Shown in pieces: positions 48,798 through 57,814 of a DNA stretch of 64,000 nt (position 1 is the first letter of the stretch; each line of letters begins with the position of its first letter). This stretch comes from Burkholderiales bacterium (GTDB lineage: Bacteria > Pseudomonadota > Gammaproteobacteria > Burkholderiales > Burkholderiaceae): positions 62,001 to 126,000 of the forward strand of contig JAMFSK010000200.1 of the NCBI GenBank assembly GCA_026225235.1, read 5' to 3'. The translations under genes were made by a program, and so were the position numbers. The notes below the pieces were generated by a model. The model saw nothing but the letters and a program-made list of their open reading frames with translations. It was not told the DNA's origin and did not search any database.

Positions 48798-49592
48798 ATG
48801 ACCCATCCACTGACCGCCCGACCCGAGCGTCTGGCGCCCTCGGGCCTACGCCATTGGCAAGGGCTTCTGCTACCCGCATGCCTGCTGCTTCTCTGGGAGT
48901 GGGCTTCGCATCGCGACGCGGCACATGCCTACGCGTTCACCCCGCTTGAAACAGTCGGCGTGACATTGTGGGAGCAGTTGCGCGGAGCGGATTTATGGGT
49001 GAACCTCGAAGCGAGCCTTGCACGTACGCTCGCAGGCTTCGCCGCCGGCGTGGCGACCGGCGTCGCCTGCGGCGGAATAATGGCGATGTCGCGGCCAGCA
49101 AAAACTGCGATCGCGCCCCTCTATCATCTGTTGCGTCAAGTCCCGCTACTCGGTCTGATCCCGCTGATCAGCCTCTGGTTCGGCAACGGACAACTCGCAA
49201 AGATCGTGGTGGTGGCGCTCGCCAGCTTTTATCCGGTCGTCTTGAATACGTTCGAAGGATTGAGCGGAATCGACCGGCGTCATCTGGAAGTCGCAGACCT
49301 GTTGCAGCTCAGTCGCTGGCGACGCTTCACTCGCGTGCTCCTGCCGATTGCGCTACCGTCGGTCATGACCGGCATACTGCAGGCTCTCCCGTTCGCGTGG
49401 ATCACGGCAGTCGCCAGCGAGCTGTTGTTCACCGCGGGATCGGGTCTGGGCGGAATGATGCTCAATGCACAGGCCGGCGCACGCATGGATGTGATCCTGA
49501 TCGCGATTCTGGCCGTGACGCTGTTGGGTTCGCTGATGAATGCCGCCTGCGTCCGCCTCGGTCGCTACTTCACGCGATGGCAACTGAGCTAG
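48798..49592 (+). CDS. ABC transporter permease (SsuC-like), second subunit
   Basis: LRQVPLLGLIPLISLWFGNGQLAKIVVVALASFYPVVLNTFEGLSGIDRRHLEVADLL; start MTHPLTARPERL after AAGGAG. Confidence 0.92.
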   Translation: MTHPLTARPERLAPSGLRHWQGLLLPACLLLLWEWASHRDAAHAYAFTPLETVGVTLWEQLRGADLWVNLEASLARTLAGFAAGVATGVACGGIMAMSRPAKTAIAPLYHLLRQVPLLGLIPLISLWFGNGQLAKIVVVALASFYPVVLNTFEGLSGIDRRHLEVADLLQLSRWRRFTRVLLPIALPSVMTGILQALPFAWITAVASELLFTAGSGLGGMMLNAQAGARMDVILIAILAVTLLGSLMNAACVRLGRYFTRWQLS

Positions 49593-50689
49593 ACGCCCGG
49601 GACTGAAACGCGCGGGGCGCACTCCGTGGCCGGCTCGGTGCCACCCGCGCCCAGCAATCCCAACTGAATGAGCCGCGCATGCACGACGTTGCGGTTCAGT
49701 CCGACAATGCGCGCCGTCTGCACCTGGTTGCCTCTGGCCTGCGCATAGGCAATCCGGTAGAGCCGCTCTTCAATATGTTCGAGCAGATGTGGCGTACCGG
49801 CACGCACGAGTTCTTCGATCGCTTCGTCGAGTTTGTCCACCGTGGCGGCACCCTGCTTGCCCGGCATCGCGAGCATAGGTGCGGACACCGTCAGGCGAAG
49901 ATCCGACGCGCCGATATGCGGTTTTGAATTCACCAGCAGCGCGTGGTGAATCACGTTCTCGAGTTCCCTTATATTGCCCGGCCATGGATGCGCGCGCAGT
50001 CGTTGCAGCGCGTCGTCATCGAGCGTCGGCACGGCTATGCCGAGACGTGCCGAGTATGTCTCGATGAATTGGCGTGCAAGCGGTTCGATATCGTCGGTCC
50101 GCTCGCGCAGGGGCAGGATGTGCAACGGTGCGACATTGAGCCGATAGTACAAGTCCTCGCGAAATCGGCCTGCGCGAACTGCCGCAGCCAAATCGACGTT
50201 CGACGCTGCAATCACGCGTACGTCGACATGCACCGGATGCCGCGCGCCCAGGCGAACGACCTCGCGTTCCTGCAGCACACGCAATAGCTTGATCTGGATG
50301 CGGGGGGCCAGGTCGCCGATCTCGTCGAGCAAGAGCGTGCCGCCGTGCGCGGCTTCAAACCATCCTGCGCGCGAGTCGATCGCACCGCTGAATGCGCCGC
50401 GCTCATGACCGAATAATTCACTTTCGATCAAGGTTTCCGAGAACGCCCCGCAGTTCACTGCGATAAACGGCTGGCTGCGCCGGTCACTGAATTCATGTAC
50501 CAGCCGCGCGATGCGCTCCTTGCCCGTTCCGCTCTCGCCGGAAATCAAGGTGGTCGCGTCGCTCGGAGCGATCAATTGCAGGCGCTCGTACAGCAACAAC
50601 GACTTGCGATCGACAAACGCGCAAGCACCTGCGATCTGCCTTGTCGCAGGGGTGGAACGAATCGAATCCGAAGGACGAACGAAGGACAT
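49589..50689 (-). CDS. sigma-54-dependent Fis-family transcriptional activator (SfnR-like)
   Basis: LISGESGTGKERIARLVHEFSDR, FGHERGAFSGAIDSRAGWFEAAHGGTLLLDEIGDLAP, HTH TARIVGLNRNVVHARLIQLGLL. Confidence 0.92.
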   Translation of the reverse strand: MSFVRPSDSIRSTPATRQIAGACAFVDRKSLLLYERLQLIAPSDATTLISGESGTGKERIARLVHEFSDRRSQPFIAVNCGAFSETLIESELFGHERGAFSGAIDSRAGWFEAAHGGTLLLDEIGDLAPRIQIKLLRVLQEREVVRLGARHPVHVDVRVIAASNVDLAAAVRAGRFREDLYYRLNVAPLHILPLRERTDDIEPLARQFIETYSARLGIAVPTLDDDALQRLRAHPWPGNIRELENVIHHALLVNSKPHIGASDLRLTVSAPMLAMPGKQGAATVDKLDEAIEELVRAGTPHLLEHIEERLYRIAYAQARGNQVQTARIVGLNRNVVHARLIQLGLLGAGGTEPATECAPRVSVPGV

Positions 50690-50939
50690 GAACGCTAAGA
50701 CGCCGGCCGCAAGGAGTGAGTGTCAGTCACGCTATCACGTCGTCACTGCAATCGTAACGAAGCGAACCCGCTATCGATATTCGCCGCAATCGGAAAGCGT
50801 GGGGCCGGCGTTCGCCCGGAAGCGTCGCTGTTTCGCTTCCAACACCAGCCGGTCGCATTGCGCAGATATCACCAGCATGGGAAGCCGGCCTTGCCCGACC
50901 CACGCAGGAACAGCATGGAACCGCCGAACCCGGCGCCAT

Positions 50940-50955
50940 TGGCATGGAAGGTGCT
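50940..50955 (+). promoter_or_regulatory. sigma-54 promoter candidate for class II aldolase-like/SsuA/exporter operon
   Basis: TGGCATGGAAGGTGCT; GG-N10-GC; 77 nt upstream of start 51032. Confidence 0.5.
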
Positions 50956-51031
50956 CTTGATGGCCCGGCCTTCGACATGCGTCAGTGTCCGGATGCCGCA
51001 GCCCCACCCTCACTCGAAAAAAAGGAATCCC

Positions 51032-51724
51032 ATGTCGACCGATACGACCCATAGCCCACAACTCGCTGCGCATATCACCTCCTTCGTCCAGCAAGCGCGG
51101 CGCGATTTCGACAAGGCTGCCCGGATTCTGAAGGAGACCGGCACGCTATCCGCGACCAACACATTCCAGGCCTATGCACGCGTGCCGGGCGAGGCGCTGG
51201 TCGTCTCGCTCCACGCAGCAAGCCCGTGGGCCGACGATCAACAGGTCAAGCCGGTCGTGGCCGGTTTCGATGGGAAGGTATTGTTCGGCGACGCGAAGGG
51301 AGGGGGTCACGGTCAGCGCTACGCTGATGTGTTTCGCGAGCAACCCGAGGTCAGCGTGGTGATCCACGTTCACGGCCCCTACCTGGGCGCATGGGCCAGC
51401 TCGCACCGTACGCTGCCGATCCAGTATGCGCCGGCACAGCGCTTCACCCTCGCACGCGAGATCCCGATCTATATCGACCGCCGAGCGGGAGAGCCTGCGT
51501 TCATTAACGAGCAGATTCGCCGCGACCCGAACATTCCGGCGATCCTCGAGGCCAACGGGGGTTCGACGTTCTGGGGCAAGGACATCATCGAGGTGTCGAA
51601 GTACATTCTGATCCTTGAGGAAGGCGCCCGCTTCCAGGCACTGGCGGAACCCCTCGGCGGATCGAAAGCGTTCGGACCGGGGGTGATCGAACAACAATGG
51701 CGCATGACCGGTCTCGCCGCCTAG
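51032..51724 (+). CDS. class II aldolase/adducin-like protein, divergent
   Basis: VVIHVHGPYLGAWASSHRTLPIQYAPAQRFTLAREIPIYIDRRAG...ILEANGGSTFWGKDIIEVSKYILILEEGARFQALA; start MSTDTTHS after AAAGGAAT. Confidence 0.75.
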   Translation: MSTDTTHSPQLAAHITSFVQQARRDFDKAARILKETGTLSATNTFQAYARVPGEALVVSLHAASPWADDQQVKPVVAGFDGKVLFGDAKGGGHGQRYADVFREQPEVSVVIHVHGPYLGAWASSHRTLPIQYAPAQRFTLAREIPIYIDRRAGEPAFINEQIRRDPNIPAILEANGGSTFWGKDIIEVSKYILILEEGARFQALAEPLGGSKAFGPGVIEQQWRMTGLAA

Positions 51725-51774
51725 TCGTTCGACCGCTTCTCCCTGCCCTCTGACGCACACCTTTCCGCGACGCT

Positions 51775-52893
51775 ATGCTCCTTATCCGCTCCTTGCTTTC
51801 TCATGTTTTCCGCGCGAGCCGCCCAGCGCTGATCACCTCTCTTGCTCTGGGCTCGCTGTACACCCATGCGGCGAACGCATCGACTGACGATGCGAAAACC
51901 GTCCGTATCGCCGTCATCGCGAGTTTTGAGGCTGGAAAACCGACCTTCAACGGCGCTTCAGAGATCGTGCGGCGCGACGGCTGGCTTGAAAGCGAATTGA
52001 AGAAGCGCGGCGTCGCGCTCGACTATGTGACGGTGTCGACCTCCGCCGTGGCCACGCAGGTCAACGAAGCGCTCGCCAACCGAGGGGTCGACTTCGCGGC
52101 GTATGGTGACCTTCCCTCGATCGTCGTCAACGCGGAAGGCATCAAGACGCGGATCATCGTTCCAGGGGGTGCAGGGATGAACACCTACCTGATTGTGCCG
52201 GCCGACTCGCAGGCCAAATCACTGCGTGACCTGATCGGCAAGCGCGTCGCCATCAATCGCGGACGCCCGTGGGAATATCAGTTTCGCAAGCTGGTCGACC
52301 AGAATGGGTTGAAGTTCTCCGACTTCCACATCATCAATCTGAATCCGCAAGCCGGGGCCGCCGCGATTGCCGCAGGACAGGTCGATGCTGAATTTACGCT
52401 GAGCGAGTCGTTCACGCTCGAAGACAAAAAACTCGCGAAGATTGTCTGGTCGAGCCGTGATGAGCCGGCAGACTGGCGCATGCGAGCGGAGTTATGGGGC
52501 ACGGACGATTTCGTCTCGCACAACCCCGAGCTGACCCAACTTGTCGCCACCGCCTTCGTCAAGGCGCAGTACTGGATCTCGCAGACGGCGAACCAGAACG
52601 ACTTCTACAAGGTTGCGGCGCGTGCTGGGGTCCCGGAAAGCTCAGTGCGCCGCCAGTACGCCGATGACAGCGTCGCGTGGAAAGATCAGTGGTCACCCCT
52701 CTTCTCGGCCGGATTGGAACAACACTACGTCGCCGAAGCGCAATACGCGAAACAAACCGAGATCATTTCAACGCCCGTCAACGTGTCGACGTTCTTCGAC
52801 ACCCGGTTTGTCGATGCCGCACTGAAACAATTAAACCTGACCACATACTGGACGGCACCGGCGGCGTCTGTGGCGGCAGCCGCGGCGCGATGA
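51775..52893 (+). CDS. ABC transporter substrate-binding protein (SsuA-like)
   Basis: 372 aa; leader LITSLALGSLYTHAANAS; GVDFAAYGDLPSIVVNAEGIKTRIIVPGGAGMNTYLIVPADSQAKSLRDLIGKRVAINRGRPWEYQF. Confidence 0.9.
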   Translation: MLLIRSLLSHVFRASRPALITSLALGSLYTHAANASTDDAKTVRIAVIASFEAGKPTFNGASEIVRRDGWLESELKKRGVALDYVTVSTSAVATQVNEALANRGVDFAAYGDLPSIVVNAEGIKTRIIVPGGAGMNTYLIVPADSQAKSLRDLIGKRVAINRGRPWEYQFRKLVDQNGLKFSDFHIINLNPQAGAAAIAAGQVDAEFTLSESFTLEDKKLAKIVWSSRDEPADWRMRAELWGTDDFVSHNPELTQLVATAFVKAQYWISQTANQNDFYKVAARAGVPESSVRRQYADDSVAWKDQWSPLFSAGLEQHYVAEAQYAKQTEIISTPVNVSTFFDTRFVDAALKQLNLTTYWTAPAASVAAAAAR

Positions 52894-54692
52894 ATCGGTA
52901 CCCGAAGCAGAATGCAGCGTGGCTCGTCAAGGCTCCCCTGCTGCGCTGTCTGGCGATCTACGCGCAGATGCCCTGGCGTTTCACGCTGACCGCCGTGTTG
53001 TTCGCGTTCGCCAATATTGGTGTGGCCTGGCAGCAATGGCTGATCGGGCGAGCACTCAATGACGTGAATCGCGGGCACGTCGTGGTTCGGTTGCCCGACG
53101 GTTCGCTCGACTACCATCGCGCCATGTTCTGGCTGACGCTGCTGGTGGGCATCGCATCGCTGCGCGCACTCATTCAGTATCTTGCAGGCGTGATGTCGAT
53201 GATCGTCGGGCAGGAACTGCTGTTCAAGATCCGCGAACGAATCCTGGTCCAGATACAGCGGCTGGATCTCGGCTACCACCGACGCCACGGCATGGGTGAA
53301 CTCGTCACCCGTACCACCCGCGATGCGGACAAGGTTCGCGATGCGTTGATCAACTTCTGGCGGCAGATATTCGAAACGACGCTGCTGGTTCTGGCATCGA
53401 TCGGCATGTTGTATTGGTATTCGCCCTGGCTCGGCATCGTGCCCCTGGTGCTGACGCTGACGGGGCTTGCGATCCTGATGACGCATATGGAACATCTGGT
53501 CGAACTCGACCGGGCGGTCGGCTCCGCGTATGACAAGGTCAATCAGAACCTGACCGAAGGCGTTAACGGAGTGCGCGTGATCAAGGCGTTCAGCCTGGAG
53601 TCAGCTCGTATTGCCAGTTTCGAAACCCAGATCGCCGGCTTTAGCGGCGCGTCGCGGGACGCGATTGCGTATGCGGCACGCCGCATTCCGCTACCCCAGT
53701 GCATCGTTGCGTTGAGCCACGTCTGGGTGCTCGCCTACGGCGCCACGCTGATCGGACAAGGACAGCTCACCATCGGCGGACTGGTCGCCTCCTTGCTGCT
53801 CGCCAACACCCTCGTCCTCCGCGTTGAAGGCATCGGACGCGTCATGCAGATTTTTGCCGATGCCCGCGCATCGGCACAGCGGATCTGGAACTTGCTCGAC
53901 GCAGAGCCGCAATTTGAATCCGGGACTGTGGCACTCCCCCAGGGACCTTTGGGCGTGCGCCTGCAGAACGTGAATGTCACCACGCCCGAAGGAGGCAATG
54001 ACATTCTTGGCGACATCAGTTTCGCCATCGAACCGGGGGAAATCGTCGCCCTGGTCGGCACGACAGGCTCGGGGAAAAGCACGCTGCTGGGGCTGCTGCC
54101 TCGCCTTGCCCACGCGCACGCCGGTTCGGTATCGGTCGGCTCAGCCGAGCAGGGATGGTTCAGTGTCGACTCGCTCGATACGAGCGCGTTGCGCGAACGC
54201 GTGCACGTCGTGCCTCAGGAGAGCTTCCTGTTCTCCGACACACTCGCCGCGAACCTGCGCCTCGGAGCGCCTGATGCAAGCGACACCACCTTGCGCGCAG
54301 CCTTGAAGATGGCTTGCGCGGAAGACATCCTCGACGGCCTGCGCGAGGGTTTTGCCACGCGCCTGGGCGATCGGGGCATGACGCTGTCCGGCGGCCAGCG
54401 ACAGCGGCTGTGCCTCGCGCGCGCGTTGCTCGCAAGGCCTGCGGTGCTCGGCCTCGATGACGCCACCAGCGCACTCGATGCCACCACGGAACGCACGGTG
54501 CTGCAGAACATCCGACAGTTACGCGCGAGCGCCGGCGAGGCCATTACCGTGCTGATTGTCTCGAGCAAGCTCTCTACCATTCTGTTGGCCGACCGCGTGC
54601 TGTTGCTCGCCGCCGGCCGTATTGCCGCACAAGGCACTCACGCGGAACTCGCCTCGCGCGAGCCCGCCTATCGCGATCTGATGGGAATCTGA
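52890..54692 (+). CDS. heterodimeric-type ABC exporter, subunit A (degenerate ATPase motifs)
   Basis: TMD + NBD; Walker [42 protein letters not shown], switch region VSSKLSTI; ATG overlaps upstream stop. Confidence 0.9.
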   Translation: MNRYPKQNAAWLVKAPLLRCLAIYAQMPWRFTLTAVLFAFANIGVAWQQWLIGRALNDVNRGHVVVRLPDGSLDYHRAMFWLTLLVGIASLRALIQYLAGVMSMIVGQELLFKIRERILVQIQRLDLGYHRRHGMGELVTRTTRDADKVRDALINFWRQIFETTLLVLASIGMLYWYSPWLGIVPLVLTLTGLAILMTHMEHLVELDRAVGSAYDKVNQNLTEGVNGVRVIKAFSLESARIASFETQIAGFSGASRDAIAYAARRIPLPQCIVALSHVWVLAYGATLIGQGQLTIGGLVASLLLANTLVLRVEGIGRVMQIFADARASAQRIWNLLDAEPQFESGTVALPQGPLGVRLQNVNVTTPEGGNDILGDISFAIEPGEIVALVGTTGSGKSTLLGLLPRLAHAHAGSVSVGSAEQGWFSVDSLDTSALRERVHVVPQESFLFSDTLAANLRLGAPDASDTTLRAALKMACAEDILDGLREGFATRLGDRGMTLSGGQRQRLCLARALLARPAVLGLDDATSALDATTERTVLQNIRQLRASAGEAITVLIVSSKLSTILLADRVLLLAAGRIAAQGTHAELASREPAYRDLMGI

Positions 54693-56561
54693 ATGACCAG
54701 CATGCGTGGCAAGACGGCACTGTCCGACATTGAACTCGAAGAGCATCTGGCGCAACAGGCACTAAACCGGAGCATGCTGGTGCGCATGATGCCGCTGCTC
54801 GGACCCGCGTGGCGGCTGATCGCCGCCGTATCGGGAATCGAACTCCTCCTCGTGGCGACTGTGTTCCTGCGGCCGATACTCATTGGCATTGTGATCGATC
54901 GTGGCTTCATTCACGATGCCCCTCACTGGACCATGCTGCCATCGGTGATCACCGGTTGTTGCGCGGCGCTTGCGGCAAGCTGGGCCGCGCGCTTCGCCCT
55001 GGGAGGCCTGTCGCAGTATCTGGCAGGGAAGGCTGCGATTCGTGTTCTCAATGGGCTGCGCGTGCGCGTCTTTGCCCATGTGCAGAGTCTGAGCATTGCC
55101 TACTTTGACCGTACCAAGGCCGGCCGCATCATTTCACGCGCCGATCGCGACGTCGACACGCTCGAACCCCTGCTGATCCAGGGGCCCCCGGAACTGCTAT
55201 CTGCTTTGTTGCGATGTGTGGTGGCCGGCGTGCTGCTGTGGCGGATCGCCCCTAGCCTGCTGGCGAGTCTGATTGCGACCGTGCCGATCCTGTTCGCTGC
55301 AACGGCGATCTTCAAGCGGATTTCGCACCGCAACTGGACACGGGTAGCCGAATGCCGAAGCCGCTTCACCGCCCATCTCGTCGAAACGGTAGCGGGCGTG
55401 CGAATGCTGCAACAGACCGTGCGCGAATCGGACAACCTGACGCTCTACCGGGGCTTGCTGCGCGAGTTCAATCAGGCGCTGATCGGAGGCAGTATCCGCT
55501 CCAACTGGTTCGCGCCCTTCACCTCTGTGTTGACGACCACGGGCATGGCACTCTTGCTGGTGATCGGCGCCCGCGGTCTCACGCTGCACGAAATCACCAT
55601 CGGTCAACTTGCACAGAGTCTGTTCTACGTATTTCTGTTTCTCGGGCCCTTGCAGGAATTGACGGACCTTTTCGAGCGATATGCGAACGGAAGTGCCTGT
55701 GCGCAGCGCATTTTTCTGATGCTCGATACGCCTGCGCAAATCGTCGACGCCGACGATGCCTTCGACCTTCCCGCTTTACGCGGAGAAGTGAGATTTCGAG
55801 ACGTACATTTTAGCTATGACGATCGCAATCGGCGCCCCGTGATCAATGGACTCGATCTGCACATCGCCGCGGGCGAAGTGCTCGCCATCGTGGGACCGAC
55901 CGGCCACGGCAAGAGCACACTCGTCCAGCTGCTCACGCGCTTCTACGATGTGGCGAATGGCGCCGTCGAGATCGATGGCGTGGACATCCGCTCGGTGACC
56001 CAGCGCAGCCTGCGACAACACGTCGGCGTGGTGCTGCAGGACAATGTGCTATTCGGCGGCACGATTCTCGACAACCTGAGACTCGCCCAGCCCGAGGCCT
56101 CCGACGCAGAGCTCATCGGCGCCGCCCGGGCATTGGGGGCCGACGAAATCCTCGAAAGCCTTCCGCATGGCTATGACACAGAAGTCGGGCCGCTGGGTGC
56201 GGACCTGAGCCACGGGCAACGGCAACTGGTCTGTCTGGTACGGGCCTATCTGGCCAATCCTCGGGTACTGGTGCTGGACGAGGCCACCTCAGCTGTCGAC
56301 GTCCATACCGAACGACGTATCCAGCGCGCGTTACGGACGCTTTGCAGAGGTCGCACGGCCATCATCATCGCTCACCGGCTTGCGACCATCCGGGACGCGA
56401 GCCGCATCGCGGTCATCCGGCAAGGACAGGTCGCGGAGATCGGTTCACATCATGAATTGTTGTTGCGACCCGGCGGCCTCTATGCGGCCCTCTATCAGGC
56501 GTATGAAGAAAGTGCCTTGGCCGACGAGAACTTCAGCGTGGTCGCCGAAGCGTGGTCCTGA
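54693..56561 (+). CDS. heterodimeric-type ABC exporter, subunit B
   Basis: TMD + NBD; Walker A GPTGHGKST, signature LSHGQ, VLVLDEATSAVD, IIAHRLATI. Confidence 0.92.
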   Translation: MTSMRGKTALSDIELEEHLAQQALNRSMLVRMMPLLGPAWRLIAAVSGIELLLVATVFLRPILIGIVIDRGFIHDAPHWTMLPSVITGCCAALAASWAARFALGGLSQYLAGKAAIRVLNGLRVRVFAHVQSLSIAYFDRTKAGRIISRADRDVDTLEPLLIQGPPELLSALLRCVVAGVLLWRIAPSLLASLIATVPILFAATAIFKRISHRNWTRVAECRSRFTAHLVETVAGVRMLQQTVRESDNLTLYRGLLREFNQALIGGSIRSNWFAPFTSVLTTTGMALLLVIGARGLTLHEITIGQLAQSLFYVFLFLGPLQELTDLFERYANGSACAQRIFLMLDTPAQIVDADDAFDLPALRGEVRFRDVHFSYDDRNRRPVINGLDLHIAAGEVLAIVGPTGHGKSTLVQLLTRFYDVANGAVEIDGVDIRSVTQRSLRQHVGVVLQDNVLFGGTILDNLRLAQPEASDAELIGAARALGADEILESLPHGYDTEVGPLGADLSHGQRQLVCLVRAYLANPRVLVLDEATSAVDVHTERRIQRALRTLCRGRTAIIIAHRLATIRDASRIAVIRQGQVAEIGSHHELLLRPGGLYAALYQAYEESALADENFSVVAEAWS

Positions 56562-56618
56562 TCGGCGAACGAGGCAGATCGTCTGTCTCACCTTCGGGTG
56601 GCAGGCGCGCGCCGGTGG

Positions 56619-57710
56619 CTAGTGAAAGAGCGTTCGCGCGGGCGCCGCAATGCGTTGCCCGCCAATCATTGTCGGCCGCTGACGCATGACATCCGACAGC
56701 GGTCCCGGTTCTACCCATCGCTCCAACTCGAAATCGTTGGCCAGGAAACCTTCCCTGAGCAGAAAGCCCTTAAAAGCGCCCAGGCCTTCAATCGATCTCG
56801 GCTCCAGCGCCAGCCGCAGATTCTGATGCACATTGTGGCCATAGGCGTAGCGAATCCAGTGCCGCGTCCACCCCGTCTCGCGACCGATCATCTCGACGGC
56901 CCGGGCGGGATTATCCGCTGCCCATTCTCCCGCCGCCACGACGCGTTCGAGCAATAGCCGCACGAGGTCCGGGCGGTTGTCGAGCAAGCGCTGGTTCACG
57001 GTCAGAGGACGTGGCGTGCCATTGCCGATCCGCATCATGGGGTCCGCATGAAATCCGATATTGGCAATCATCTTCGCGCCGATCAGATGGGCGGTCTCCG
57101 CGCCGCGCACATCTTTCAAGTACACGACGTCGACCAGGCCCGTGCTCAGCGCGCTGGCTTCGCTCGCATACGTGTGCCGGCCGCGCCGCGCGATATCGAC
57201 CGAACGGACCACGTCGTCGCGAATCGTCGTCGGCATCGCGTGGTCAGGGATATCGACCCACTCGACTTCGTGACGGCCAATCCCCTCGGCATCCAACATC
57301 GCAGTGATAGCGCGCAGTGCGGCGGCACGGTTGTGATCGATGGTCGTCGTGTGTCGGGGCAGACCGATACGCCGTCCGCGCAAGTCGCGCGGCGTCTCGA
57401 TGCGAGCTGTCGGTAGCGCGGCAAGGGCCTGAAATTCATCGGTCCATGTGAGACCAAGCACGCGAGTCGGCTGACCGATTGCGCGCCCGAACAGCGCGGG
57501 CACGCTGCCGCCCTGGCGCAACGAATCAGGGAGGTCCATCTGCCCGTGCAGCGAAGGCTGTCGCGGATCGCGACCGTCTTCGAGCAAGGAATGCAATTCA
57601 ATGTCAGCCGCGCGAGCCACATCTCGCAGCCAGCCGAGATGCCAGGCAATAGACAGGGGGGTGGGAACAGGAGGTCTGACGCACCAGACGATTTCAGGAT
57701 CAGCGGCCAT
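56619..57710 (-). CDS. DszB-like (desulfinase family) protein, paralog 2
   Basis: EIVWCVRPPVPTPLSIAWHLGWL...SLHGQMDLPDSLRQGGSVPALFGRAIGQPTRVLGLTW...; C-terminal YGHNVHQNLRLALEPRSIEGLGAFKGFLLREGFLANDFELERWVEPGPL; start MAADPEIVW preferred. Confidence 0.72.
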   Translation of the reverse strand: MAADPEIVWCVRPPVPTPLSIAWHLGWLRDVARAADIELHSLLEDGRDPRQPSLHGQMDLPDSLRQGGSVPALFGRAIGQPTRVLGLTWTDEFQALAALPTARIETPRDLRGRRIGLPRHTTTIDHNRAAALRAITAMLDAEGIGRHEVEWVDIPDHAMPTTIRDDVVRSVDIARRGRHTYASEASALSTGLVDVVYLKDVRGAETAHLIGAKMIANIGFHADPMMRIGNGTPRPLTVNQRLLDNRPDLVRLLLERVVAAGEWAADNPARAVEMIGRETGWTRHWIRYAYGHNVHQNLRLALEPRSIEGLGAFKGFLLREGFLANDFELERWVEPGPLSDVMRQRPTMIGGQRIAAPARTLFH

Positions 57711-57759
57711 CGGGCGCCTCACGTAACGGGAATGCGCAAGATCAATACGGAAACAAGAA

Positions 57760-57789
57760 GAGAGTTTCGCCGTAACCGGCAAAACTCTC
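57760..57789 (-). terminator. intercistronic stem-loop between TonB receptor and DszB-like gene
   Basis: Plus strand GAGAGTTT-C-GCCG-TAAC-CGGC-A-AAACTCTC; on minus strand followed by TTCTTGTTTCC. Confidence 0.5.
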
Positions 57790-57814
57790 CCGAGCAAAAA
57801 CGACCTCGCCAACC

